Shown: positions 1 to 8,307, counted from the first letter of the stretch. The stretch is DNA of 26,354 nucleotides from Chryseosolibacter sp039917935 (GCA_039917935.1 JBDSIM010000120.1:1-26354); one strand, 5' to 3'. Notes: a model not told the origin generated them from the sequence alone. Numbers and translations: made by a program.

Positions 1-483
1 TGCATCTCAGCAGCATAATTAACTCCGTATTTTGAAAAAGTTGATCTCGTTACTGCATCTGGCTTCCAATCGAAAAACGCGTGTTCTGCATTCTCAATCT
101 CAATATATTTAACATTCTGTCCAGCAGTCTTTAATACATCGACATAGGGTTGAACAACTTCATTGGGTACAAGTGAATCTTTTGTGCCACGCACAATGAA
201 ATGGGGGATATGTCTCTCACTAATATTTGGCACATGTTTGACCGGTGAAACTGCATCATAGTATTATTCACCGGTTGTTCAATGAACATTTTGAAGTGTC
301 GCGCATCGGATGGACCGTAACTTGGAGCGGCAACCTTGATCGCGTCTGTAATTTCCTTTCTAACCTGATCAATTGATTTACTGTTTGGGATATAGCTCGG
401 TCGATATTGGTACACGCCAGCACGATCTCCAAAACCACCATCTCCAATCATCGGACAAAGTAATGCAGCAGATTCAGATAAAT
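1..483 (-). pseudogene. alpha/beta hydrolase, C-terminal half, truncated and frameshifted
   Basis: The minus strand encodes the C-terminal half of an alpha/beta hydrolase in two reading frames. The upstream piece (about 483 to 265) reads HLSESAALLCPMIGDGGFGD and onward to FIEQPVN. The downstream piece, in another frame, starts YYDAVSPVKHV near 262 and runs off the window edge. It keeps an acid-loop motif (RGTKDSLVPNE) and a histidine motif (NAEHAFFDW) that fit the Asp and His of a Ser-Asp-His triad. The nucleophile elbow (GxSxG) and everything before it are missing: upstream of about 483 the frame meets stops, and the next gene on the plus strand begins at 587. A one-base indel near 258-265 separates the frames. 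Broken state is well supported; the substrate is unknown. The 3' end lies outside the window. Confidence 0.6.
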
Positions 484-586
484 GACAGCTTCATTACTTT
501 TTCTTACCTTTTCGCGACCACCAGGATATTTCCGGGAGTCGCCAAATCGTATGCATCTAATGATCAATTTTATTTGAATTTCCTTC

Positions 587-1829
587 ATGAAAATCGCGCT
601 GCTCACGCTCGGCACGAGAGGCGATGTACAACCTTATGCAATTCTTGGAAGAGCGCTGAAAGATCGTGGACACCAGGTTGTATTGTCTACCGGGAAAAAC
701 TTTGAAGCACTTGCGAAAGAATATGACCTTCAGTTTGAGCCCGTGGAGGCCGACTTTCAGGCATGATCAATTCCGATGAAGGCAAAGCGATGATGAAGAA
801 TCCTTTCCTGGCCAGGAAACATTTCGCAACAAAGGTGCAGCCGATGATGATCGAAACGCTAAAAAGTTTTTTTAAAACATCAATTGAGGCAGACTGGGTA
901 TTATACCATGTAAAATCCCTGGCTGATTTTTTTGCTGATCAGTTTCCGGAGAAAATGATGAGGGCCAATGTGATCCCTGCCATACAGACAACAACTGCAT
1001 TTCCGAATCCGGTATTCTCGGCACTTTCTCTCCCTAATTTCTTAAACCGATTTACCTACAAGCTAGCCGATCTCGGACTTGCCATGATGAATAAAGCGAT
1101 TCGCGAGTTTCGCCAATCAGCATCGCTGTCTCCTACACTTCTGAAGAAACTTAATCTTCCTTCAATCTATGGCGTTAGCCCCAGCTTTTTGCCGAGGCCA
1201 TCCGACTTCTGACGGATAGTTATTTTACAGGATTCTGGCAAGGAGAATCTCCACAAACGCTTGATCAGGATGTTATCGAATTTGTGTCGTCAGGCAAGCC
1301 AACTGTATTAATCACTTTTGGCAGCATGCCCTTCGATTTAAAAATGGATTTGCGAAATGCTATAATTTCATTATCAAAAAGACTGAACCTAAATGTTTTG
1401 ATTGTCAGGGGATGGGGATTTGAAAATTTATCGGATTTCGGTTCTGATAATTCGATTAAAATTATTGCGTCCGCTCCCTTTGATAAATTACTTCCTCATA
1501 TAAACGCCGTAATCCACCATGGAGGCATTGGTACAATTGCTCAATGTCTGCGTGCCGGTGTACCATTCCTGTCTTGTCCGGTCATTTATCCTATGGGCGA
1601 TCAGCATTTTTGGGGTAAACGAGCATACATCGTTGGCTGCTTACCGGAACCAATTCCGTTGAAAAAATTGAATGAAGATGTATTGATTCAAAAGGTTTCA
1701 GAGCTGCTTACATCTGAGGCATTCAAGATAAATTCCAGGCGTATGGCGCAATGTTTACAAAGAGAAAACGGATTACAAAGTGCTGTTCAATTTATTGAAA
1801 ACCATTTTGGCTTTCAACGAGCAAAGTGA
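587..1829 (+). pseudogene. GT1-family (MGT/sterol-glucosyltransferase-like) glycosyltransferase with two frameshifts
   Basis: Three consecutive frames together give one glycosyltransferase of about 410 residues, a normal length for GT1 enzymes of the macrolide/sterol glucosyltransferase type. Frame 1 (587-766) begins MKIALLTLGTRGDVQPYAI, the typical N-terminal acceptor-domain start (GTRGDVQP). It stops at 764, and the protein continues one frame over from 763 (INSDEGKAMMKNPFLARKHF) to a stop at 1210. The third frame picks up with EAIRLLTDSYFTGFW before 1284 and carries the nucleotide-sugar site, HHGGIGTIAQCLRAGVPF followed by P-x6-DQxFWG. The second shift lies at a run of five T near 1191-1196. 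Family members transfer a sugar from a UDP- or dTDP-sugar to a lipid or natural product. Two independent shifts make an active product unlikely unless they are sequencing errors. Confidence 0.75.
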
Positions 1830-1914
1830 ACTGGAGATAGGGAAGTTGTGTCTGCATATTTTTGCAGGACCTCAATTTGTATTAATATATAATTCTTAGT
1901 CAACCCAGTATACC

Positions 1915-2031
1915 ATTGTACTAGTTGCAAAATGGACGGCCATGCTTTTCGGAGTGTTTATTATCTATACTGGCCTTCTCATGCTTTTTACCTCGCAGAA
2001 AGCGAGAGAAATATTGAGAAAAACTCATTAA
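1915..2031 (+). pseudogene. C-terminal fragment of a small membrane protein
   Basis: The plus strand has a short open stretch ending in TAA at 2029-2031 that reads like the last transmembrane helix and basic tail of a membrane protein: VAKWTAMLFGVFIIYTGLLM, then LFTSQKAREILRKTH. A TAG stop lies just upstream, near 1899, and no start codon fits, so only the tail remains. It overlaps, antisense, the second half of the universal-stress-protein ORF (1921-2172), so at least one of the two is read through foreign sequence. The family was not recognised. Confidence 0.35.
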
Positions 2032-2172
2032 TAACAGCGCGGCTGATTTTTTTACGTGTTGCTGTGTCAATGTAGCGTTTTGCCGTTTACAGATTTCAAT
2101 AGCTGTCCTCAAAGCATTTTTGGATCCATCTGTGAAATCAGTAGGGACTAAAACATTTTGAATCTCGTGCAT
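1921..2172 (-). pseudogene. universal stress protein (UspA family), N-terminal fragment
   Basis: The first 36 or so residues (MHEIQNVLVPTDFTDGSKNA and on to NATLT) are the start of a UspA-family domain: beta-1 with the ILVPTDFS-type motif, then the first helix. After residue 39 or so the sequence no longer resembles the family, which should continue with LLHV and reach about 140 residues, or about 280 for the tandem form usual in Bacteroidota. The ORF ends at 83 residues and its second half lies antisense to a membrane-protein tail (1915-2031), which suggests a deletion junction near 2040-2055. Intact family members bind ATP and act in stress survival. This copy lacks the C-terminal nucleotide-binding G-x2-G-x9-G motif. 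Confidence 0.6.
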
Positions 2173-2313
2173 AAGATAGCGTTCGTGTTTCTTAATGGTT
2201 ATGGCACTAAAAGTTATTTCGCGTCGGTATCATTTCTATAGAGAATTTCGAGGATACTGGTCGATAAGCGCTCGGCAAGCGATTGCTCAATTTTTTTCTT
2301 GTCATTATTACTG

Positions 2314-5300
2314 TCAGAATGATTTTACATCTTCTTTATTAGCCACTTTGAGTACACCCTTCATTATTCGCCAGTGTCCTGGGAACGAACAAATAAAGGG
2401 GTAGTCTCCAGGTGTGGAGGGCGTCTTGAAATTCAGTTCAAAAGATTCGCCGGGAGCAACCAGCGGAGTATAGAAAAGAACTTCTGGTAATTCAGGTACA
2501 AAACTTTTTTCGAATCCATCTTTAAGGGCAGACATGGCATCTGCCGCCAGGCCCACTTTTTCCGTACTTCCAGGTCTTATAATGACAACGTTGTGGGGCA
2601 TTCCATCGGTGTTCTTAAAAATAATTGATACTTCTTTGTTCGGCGAAACGGTAATTACCGTTTGATCAAAAAGCATCTTACCCGGTAGTGTGCTGAGATG
2701 AACAATTACTTTATTATTTTCACTGACTGTTGTTTTGGATACTGTGTCCCGGTTGACACTTTCCCGGAATTGAATCACCGCCGTGGCTTCACCGATAACG
2801 TCATAATCATTTGACGAGAGCGGACTTCTGTAATATATATGCTTGTCTGGATCTCCTTGAAGAAATCCGGGTAGCTCTAAAAATTCAGAAGAAGAAAGCG
2901 GTTTCAACAGGTACTCGGCTTGTGTCGCTTCGCCTGCAAGAAAATCCTTATTTGTTTTAAACATATTCATCCAGACAGGTTGGAGATGCTTAAAGGCTTC
3001 TTTTAGCGAATAGTCGATGTAATAATCTACAGGAAGTGCGGTGGTCGAAAGCAGTGCGTTCACGCTTTCTTCCATCTGATAATGGCTTAAGGCCACAATA
3101 GCCTGAAGTCTCACTTTGGGGGATGGATCTTTTGCCAAGGCAACGAAAGTTTGGAACGGATTTTCCAAACGATCCCTCCAATAAAACAATACTCTCGTTG
3201 CTGCCGCGCGTACATGAGCATCCTTTGCATTTAACAATTGTTTTAACAACTCTCCGTTGGGGATGTTAAACTGCTGATAAACCCACAACCCTTCAAGCGA
3301 GTGCTGTTCATATTTTGTGTCCAGGCGGTCCAATTTATCGAGCCATCGATCTAATTCCGGAAGCACTTGTTCTCCTGACATATTACTTAACTGGATACGC
3401 GTGCGGTATCTTACTCTATCCTCGTAAGTTTTCAGTTGATCCAATAATTTGTCGATTGTCAGTCGGCTAAGGTCAAGTACCGGCAGGCTTTTCTTTTTTG
3501 AGTAGGTTACTCTCCATATCCGACCATGAGAATTATCCCTGCTAGGATCTCTTAGTGCTCTTTCGCCATGATTGATGATTGGATTGGACCAGTCAACAAC
3601 ATATAAGGCTCCATCCGGACCAAACTGCAGATCTACCGGTCTGAAATTCGGGTCTTTTGATTGAAGTAGAGGTGTGGTTTGCGAACCTGTAATCCCACTA
3701 CCGTCTTCCGTGATGGTATGTTGTCTTATGCCTTGAAAACCGATAAAAGTATTAAACAGAACGTTGCCTTGTGCATTATCCGGAAACTGACGGCTTGACA
3801 CGATTTCCATGCCGCAGGTCTTTGGTTTCACGGGTCCGGTGAGAAAATCCTTCATCGGCGTATGCTTCTTTGGATAGTCTGTCGCTACCGTCAGCGGTGC
3901 GGCAAAATAATTCATACCTGTGGACACATCGCCGATGAGATGTGTGCCGTCGCGCATAAATACATTGCCCCAGGGATTGGCATAGGGATAAGAAATATAC
4001 GGTTCAAGTTTCATTGTGCGCGGCTCATACCGGTAAGTCTCACCATATGCTCCCCTTACGGGGCCGTAAGGCGTCTCCACTTGTGTATGCAGGAATGTTC
4101 CCATGTGCATGTATAACGCACCATCCTGTCCCCACGTATGTGCGCTGAGTGAGTGGTGTACATCCTCAGTTCCAAAGCCATGAAACAAAAAATCTTTTTT
4201 GTCCGCTCGTCCGTCACCGTCTGTATCTTTTAAGAATAAAAAATCCGGTGGTTGCGTAACATATACACCTCCATTTCCCAGTTCGAATCCCAGTGGAAGA
4301 TAAAGGCTGTCAGCAAATACAGTGTGTCTATCAGCTTTGCCGTCATGATTCGTGTCCTCCAATACGACGATCTTATCGTCTGGCATCGAGCCGGGATAGT
4401 ATTGTGGATACGATGGCATTGTAGCGACCCATAGTCTGCCTTCCGGATCAAAAGTGATTTTTACCGGGTTGGCTATAGGGAAATTTTTTTCGGATGCGAA
4501 CAATTCAATTTTGAATCCATCCTGCATGATAAATTGGTCTCTGGAAGAAGTTATCTTTATTTCTGCTTTATGTTCTCTGGTATGATTGACAGTGCGGTGT
4601 GCTTGTGCCAGTGCTTCGTCGGATGGATCGCGATTTACTCGCCATATCAGCGAGTCAAGAACGGCCACAATAGAATCAAGTTTTCTCATTTCGCCCGGAT
4701 AGGAAATCGGACCGCCGGGAGGCTGGACCCAGGGTTCTTTACGTCTTCCGTAGATGTATTCACCGTTAACGGCCCGGAACTTATAAAAAAACTGTTTGTT
4801 CTTCAGATCAGTAACTTTTTTCAGCGGAATAAGATCCGGTGTCCATGAAACGGGTAAACCGAGTATCTTGGCGATCTCCTCGCTGACACGCCTGTATCCA
4901 TTTTCATTGAGGTGAATACCATTTATCGTCAGCGGAGCCGACTTATTCTTCATCATTTCCAGGGTTGGATGGTACAAGTCGACGAATGCAACACTGTTTT
5001 CTCTGGAGATCATTTCCATGGCCTCTGTATACAACGCCAGGTTTTCATTGTGGACAGAAGGGTCAGGCAGGAAGCCATTCAGTTTCTCGTGTGCGATTGG
5101 CGAAACGAGGATGACTTGAGGCGCTGTCCTGCCATTGAATTTCTGCTGCTGAAAATGCTTAAGGTATTCAGCCAATTGTTGTTTAAATGTGCGAAGGCTG
5201 TCACGGCCATCGAAGGCTTCATTCATTCCAAAGCAGGCGAAAATTATATCAGCTTTTTGTTGAGTAAGATGATGGTCGAGACTGCCGAAGTTTAAAGGCC

Positions 5301-5559
5301 TTAGTTGTTGGTTAATCTCATCTCCGCTCCAACCGAGATTTCTTACGGTGATTCTCTTATCCGGAAAGCTTTTGTAAAGAAGGGGTTCTAAATAATTATA
5401 ATGCTGCAGCCTTTCCGCGAACGTGTTTCCAATGATAACAATCCTGGCCCCCGCCTGAGGTTCAAAATTAATTTTTGGATTGCTTTCGCGGCAGCATATG
5501 AGAATAAAAATACAGATCAGTGGAAGCGTATAGGATAGCGGTGTGGATGTCCTTTTCAT
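2314..5559 (-). CDS. SGNH-like / beta-propeller / HEAT / azurin-like cupredoxin fusion lipoprotein
   Basis: This 1081-aa exported protein starts with a hydrophobic signal ending LICC (residues 20-23), probably a lipoprotein signal although Cys at -1 is unusual. Residues about 36-232 form an SGNH-hydrolase-like domain, keeping N113 (GMNE) and H216 (GIHLNE). The nucleophile block reads G44-N-T46 instead of GDS, and the position of the catalytic Asp is N213, so hydrolysis is doubtful. Residues about 345-700 are a TIGR02604-type propeller with calcium-like loops (DTNHDGKAD, DTDGDGRAD) and the FRPVDLQFGPDGALYVVDW signature. A helical HEAT-like region follows (about 720-900). Residues about 950-1075 are a cupredoxin with H989, C1057, H1062 and M1066, spaced C-x4-H-x3-M as in azurin. 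It follows the esterase gene (5605-6525) by 45 bp, an apparent operon. The copper domain probably replaces the cytochrome c found in its relatives at 8308 and 22926. Confidence 0.9.
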   Translation of the reverse strand: MKRTSTPLSYTLPLICIFILICCRESNPKINFEPQAGARIVIIGNTFAERLQHYNYLEPLLYKSFPDKRITVRNLGWSGDEINQQLRPLNFGSLDHHLTQQKADIIFACFGMNEAFDGRDSLRTFKQQLAEYLKHFQQQKFNGRTAPQVILVSPIAHEKLNGFLPDPSVHNENLALYTEAMEMISRENSVAFVDLYHPTLEMMKNKSAPLTINGIHLNENGYRRVSEEIAKILGLPVSWTPDLIPLKKVTDLKNKQFFYKFRAVNGEYIYGRRKEPWVQPPGGPISYPGEMRKLDSIVAVLDSLIWRVNRDPSDEALAQAHRTVNHTREHKAEIKITSSRDQFIMQDGFKIELFASEKNFPIANPVKITFDPEGRLWVATMPSYPQYYPGSMPDDKIVVLEDTNHDGKADRHTVFADSLYLPLGFELGNGGVYVTQPPDFLFLKDTDGDGRADKKDFLFHGFGTEDVHHSLSAHTWGQDGALYMHMGTFLHTQVETPYGPVRGAYGETYRYEPRTMKLEPYISYPYANPWGNVFMRDGTHLIGDVSTGMNYFAAPLTVATDYPKKHTPMKDFLTGPVKPKTCGMEIVSSRQFPDNAQGNVLFNTFIGFQGIRQHTITEDGSGITGSQTTPLLQSKDPNFRPVDLQFGPDGALYVVDWSNPIINHGERALRDPSRDNSHGRIWRVTYSKKKSLPVLDLSRLTIDKLLDQLKTYEDRVRYRTRIQLSNMSGEQVLPELDRWLDKLDRLDTKYEQHSLEGLWVYQQFNIPNGELLKQLLNAKDAHVRAAATRVLFYWRDRLENPFQTFVALAKDPSPKVRLQAIVALSHYQMEESVNALLSTTALPVDYYIDYSLKEAFKHLQPVWMNMFKTNKDFLAGEATQAEYLLKPLSSSEFLELPGFLQGDPDKHIYYRSPLSSNDYDVIGEATAVIQFRESVNRDTVSKTTVSENNKVIVHLSTLPGKMLFDQTVITVSPNKEVSIIFKNTDGMPHNVVIIRPGSTEKVGLAADAMSALKDGFEKSFVPELPEVLFYTPLVAPGESFELNFKTPSTPGDYPFICSFPGHWRIMKGVLKVANKEDVKSF

Positions 5560-5604
5560 TGTGGGCGCTATTGATTACAAGAACTTTATTAGAGGCATAC
5601 GGCT

Positions 5605-6525
5605 TTAATCGTGCAACAGATTTTCGTTTATCCAGTAAATGCAACGTCCAAACCATTCATTGAACGGCGGTGCCGTGAGAAAACCATGTTCGCCTTTTGA
5701 ATAAATATGTATTTCGGAGGGCACGTTATTTCGTTTTAACGCCTGGTAAAATCTCAGACTATTTTCAACGGTCACCACGCTATCTTGATTTGTGTGTATC
5801 AAAATGGTTGAAGGAGTGGACTTCGTAACATGCAATTCGTTTGAAAAAAATTGAATTTTTGTTTCAGGCGGAGAATCGCCAAGAAGGAATTTCGTTGAGC
5901 CTTTATGTCCAAGACTGTCTGTGAAGCTGATCAGTGGATTGATCAGAATCATGAAATCTGGTCTGACGCTGATGTTCTTCGGATTTTTCACATAGGTGTG
6001 TTCAAAATGGGTACCTGCGGTGGCGGCGAGATGACCACCAGCTGAAAATCCCATAATTCCTATTTTGTCAGGGTTGATATTCCATTTGTTTGCATTTTCG
6101 CGGACCAGTTTTATAGCCTGTTGCGCATCCTGCAACGGCCCCATCGTTTTGTCCCTCATGGTCTTGTCGCTGGGTAGGCGGTATTTTACAACGAAGGTAG
6201 TTATCCCGTATTTATTAAGTGCCTTTGCAACGTCACTTCCTTCCCTTTTAGTTAGCAACACCTGGTATCCGCCTCCGGGGAAAATGATCACTGCGATGCC
6301 CTTTGGCTGTGTCATTGCAGGAAAGACTGTGATAGATGGAATAGATACGTTTGTTGTGAGCGTGTCGACGACCGGATTGGCTTTTTTCTGCTCGGTGTTT
6401 TGTGAAGCAATGGAATTCGGAATGTCTTTATCATAAAGAGGTAGCTCGCGTTGGGCTGAAGAGTCGATTGCCAGCGAGATTATTAGCAACGTGAGAATGA
6501 ACTTAAAACGGGCGGGCATATGCAT
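5605..6525 (-). CDS. secreted alpha/beta hydrolase (acetyl-esterase/BD-FAE-like)
   Basis: About 306 residues with an N-terminal signal peptide (MPARFKFILTLLIISLAIDS, cleavage likely after SAQ). The oxyanion motif FPGGGY, nucleophile elbow GFSAGG (S161), acid Asp in HTNQDSVV (D248) and base His in KGEHGF (H280) give a complete catalytic triad, numbered from the ATG at 6525. The fold is that of small exported esterases often found with carbohydrate genes (xylan acetyl-esterase or BD-FAE type), so removal of acetyl or other acyl groups from a glycan is plausible but not shown. The open frame extends to a TTG at 6555, but the signal peptide fits the ATG at 6525 or at 6519. It is the first gene of a two-gene minus-strand unit, and the palindromic array at 6608-6641 lies in its promoter region. 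Confidence 0.88.
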   Translation of the reverse strand: MHMPARFKFILTLLIISLAIDSSAQRELPLYDKDIPNSIASQNTEQKKANPVVDTLTTNVSIPSITVFPAMTQPKGIAVIIFPGGGYQVLLTKREGSDVAKALNKYGITTFVVKYRLPSDKTMRDKTMGPLQDAQQAIKLVRENANKWNINPDKIGIMGFSAGGHLAATAGTHFEHTYVKNPKNISVRPDFMILINPLISFTDSLGHKGSTKFLLGDSPPETKIQFFSNELHVTKSTPSTILIHTNQDSVVTVENSLRFYQALKRNNVPSEIHIYSKGEHGFLTAPPFNEWFGRCIYWINENLLHD

Positions 6526-6607
6526 CAGGGTTATGAGAATAAACAGGCAGTGCAATTGCAGTGATCATATGATTGCCACGCACACTTCTGCCCGTAATTC
6601 CGGATAA

Positions 6608-6641
6608 ATGTAATACATATGTATTACATAATGTACTACAT
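6608..6641. promoter_or_regulatory. three tandem 11-bp palindromes, putative operator
   Basis: Three near-head-to-tail copies of ATGTANTACAT, each itself an inverted repeat, start at 6608 (N=A), 6619 (N=T) and 6631 (N=C), with spacings of 11 and 12 bp. The first two also form one perfect 22-bp palindrome centred on 6618/6619, containing TACATATGTA. Spacing of about one helical turn is typical of cooperative repressor binding. The array lies about 83 bp upstream of the ATG of the minus-strand esterase gene and downstream of the ORF at 6676. The TACA/TGTA half-sites resemble BlaI/MecI-type operators, but no such regulator is in the window. Confidence 0.5.
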
Positions 6642-6675
6642 ATCAAAACAGGGAGCCGATGCTGAACTACCTCTG

Positions 6676-6912
6676 TCAGGTGGCTTGTATTTTTTCAAAG
6701 TAATTTCTCAAATGGTCCCTCATCTTGTTTCTGAATTCTTCAGGCGTTCCCTTTTTTAACACATTTAATAAGACTTTGTGGGATACGAATTTGGCATTTT
6801 CAACCTGACTTGGTATGTGTAAACTGTTATCCACATAATCGAAGATGGGTAATAGCATTTTTTGGAAGCGCTGAATGGTCCCGTTTCCGGATTTTAAACA
6901 AATGCTATTCAA
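6676..6912 (-). CDS. hypothetical protein, probably an N-terminally truncated remnant
   Basis: A 78-residue frame beginning only at a TTG; the open frame runs further upstream to about 6957 without an ATG. The text (FQKMLLPIFDYVDNSLHIPS through KKGTPEEFRNKMRDHLRNYF to EKIQAT) has plausible coding composition and looks like the C-terminal helices of a larger protein. I do not recognise the family. Its first 13 codons overlap, antisense, the start of the HEPN remnant at 6875, so the two come from different genes joined here. Alternatively it could be a chance open frame. Confidence 0.3.
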   Translation of the reverse strand: MNSICLKSGNGTIQRFQKMLLPIFDYVDNSLHIPSQVENAKFVSHKVLLNVLKKGTPEEFRNKMRDHLRNYFEKIQAT

Positions 6913-7228
6913 TAGTTCATTTATTTTAGTCTTTGCGATGTTTGAAAAGGCTATTCAGGGAATTTGTCGTCACTCATTGGGAACTGGATTTAGTCTGAGA
7001 AGAAAGGATATCATCGTGAGTTATAAAAGCGACCTTGAAAAGGCATTCGATGTTAAATTAGACTTTGGTGTTTGGGACGAAATCCTGCTCTTCAGAGAGG
7101 CAAGAAATAGGCTTGTTCATAGTTCATTGCAATTGATGAAACAACCCGAAAGTCGGATGCGTCAATCTTTGAGTGATTTTCTAAAGAACGTAGGATTTGT
7201 AAAGTATTTGGTCCTTCGTAAGTATTGA
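6875..7228 (+). pseudogene. HEPN-domain protein, C-terminal portion
   Basis: The 117-residue frame is a helical domain with the HEPN signature R-x4-H (R77 to H82 in REARNRLVHS), preceded by a helix with FEKAI and the aromatic/Trp spacing (FGVWDEI) typical of MAE_28990/RiboL-PSP-HEPN-like domains. HEPN proteins are usually RNases in toxin-antitoxin or abortive-infection systems, with the Arg and His at the active site. A TGA directly precedes the only ATG, and the first HEPN helix is short or missing, so the gene seems to have lost its N-terminus at the junction with the ORF at 6676. No obvious antitoxin (such as a MNT nucleotidyltransferase) is next to it. Confidence 0.5.
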
Positions 7229-7234
7229 CGTTTT

Positions 7235-7812
7235 TCAATGATTTCTACCGCGGCACCTCAATATATCGTTGGATAGGTCATGTGTAGAAAACACAATATT
7301 TTTGGATAAATTATCCCCGTAGGCTTCCCTCGCTAATTCCTTGACGCGTTCGCTGTATTCATACTCTCCATTACGATCTTTCTTCCTTTCCGCCCCAAGG
7401 CTAACATAAACGATAGCCAAAAACCGGTCATCCAAGAAGCTGCTAAAGATGTCGTGGAATGAAAAGAAGATTATTTGCGAATAACACGATAATATTAATT
7501 GCATCTCACTCGCTTTTTCTTTTCTATTTTTTTCATCCTCATCTCTTTTGGTCTGTATTCTAATTGCTTCCTCTTTTTCAAGTAGCTTTCTTTTAGTCTC
7601 TTCGTAGAATAAAAAAAATTTAGATTAGCTATAATGTCTAGGTCTCTAACATAAGTTTTATAGACATTTGAATCTAATTCATCAGCTCTCTCAAGCGACG
7701 CTAGACTCGCATCATGTAAGCCGCATCTAGATTGGTACTTCGCTAAAAGGAATAAGTTCTTAACATCCCCTGGCTGTCTAGGTGCTTTGTAAGAAAATTC
7801 TAAATTAGTTAA
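7235..7812 (-). pseudogene. frameshifted TPR/coiled-coil protein, C-terminal part
   Basis: Two minus-strand frames join into one protein. The upstream piece (about 7812-7615) reads like a tetratricopeptide unit: LLAKYQSRCGLHDASLASLE, RADELDSN. The downstream piece (about 7620-7235) continues FYEETKRKLLEKEEAIRIQT and a strongly charged coiled coil, then a hydrophobic patch (CYSQIIFFSFHDIFSSFL) and a globular tail ending in RCRGRNH. The shift lies at the run of A (T on the minus strand) near 7611-7620. The N-terminus is cut at about 7812, exactly where the fecR-like duplicate begins, so the break was probably caused by that insertion or by a deletion. Function not recognised. Confidence 0.45.
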
Positions 7813-8196
7813 AAAAAGGCATTAGAAAAGTCTATCGGATTGCCTTTGGCTTAGTAATGAGGATTAATATCAAGTTGAAGTATAGAGATTATTCTGCATG
7901 GGATTTTGCCAATGACATTTCGTATTCGGTAGGTAAGAAACCCTGACGAAGAATCTGACTGGTTTTGGAAATCGTTCCGGAAAAAATCGGCAATAGAGAA
8001 GTCAAGGGAATTGATTCCTTTATTCGATTTTCCAGGGCATAATTGACCGAGGAAGAACTTAGTCGCATGCGCAATGGCTTGTTGATGGCACTGTGCGCAG
8101 ATAAGGAAGAAGAGCTGCGTGGCCAGATGTCCTATGCTGCCTTGGGTTTGCCGGAACAAGCAATAATTGAGTTAAGTTAGCCGCTGCAGCCATTTT
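7811..8196 (+). pseudogene. decayed partial duplicate of the fecR-like anti-sigma gene
   Basis: This stretch matches the 5' part of the intact anti-sigma gene at 13364, including about 45 bp upstream of its ATG (shared: cattagaaaagt, gcctttggcttagtaatg). From the ATG at 7857 it reads MRINIKLKYRDYSAWDFAND, close to MGINIKLKYSRYSAQDFAND in the intact gene. It then loses frame: the TGG of IRWV has become TAG or is frameshifted, and further indels follow around PDEESDWFWKS and the FPGHN*-type stop near 8043. The match ends at agttagccgctgcagc, just where the transmembrane segment should begin. No FecR or C-terminal domain remains, so it cannot act as an anti-sigma factor. Confidence 0.85.
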
Positions 8197-8307
8197 TTCC
8201 ACATACATAAGCCGATTAACTATTATTGAAAGGCTATTACAATAGAAGCTTTTAGGTTATCGTATTAAAAAATATAGGGCCAGTAAAATCAGCCAAAGGT
8301 TACCGAA

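Noticed and set aside
373..705. 110-residue plus-strand ORF
   Set aside because: It overlaps the hydrolase remnant antisense and the glycosyltransferase start in another frame; no family features.
2214..2305. Short minus-strand open stretch after the cupredoxin gene, reading KKKIEQSLAERLSTSILEIL
   Set aside because: It has no start codon in its frame, is preceded by a stop, and the ATG nearby is in another frame; too short to support as a gene.
7851..8159. Minus-strand ORFs of 61-102 residues
   Set aside because: They are antisense to the decayed fecR duplicate, whose plus-strand similarity to 13364 is clear.
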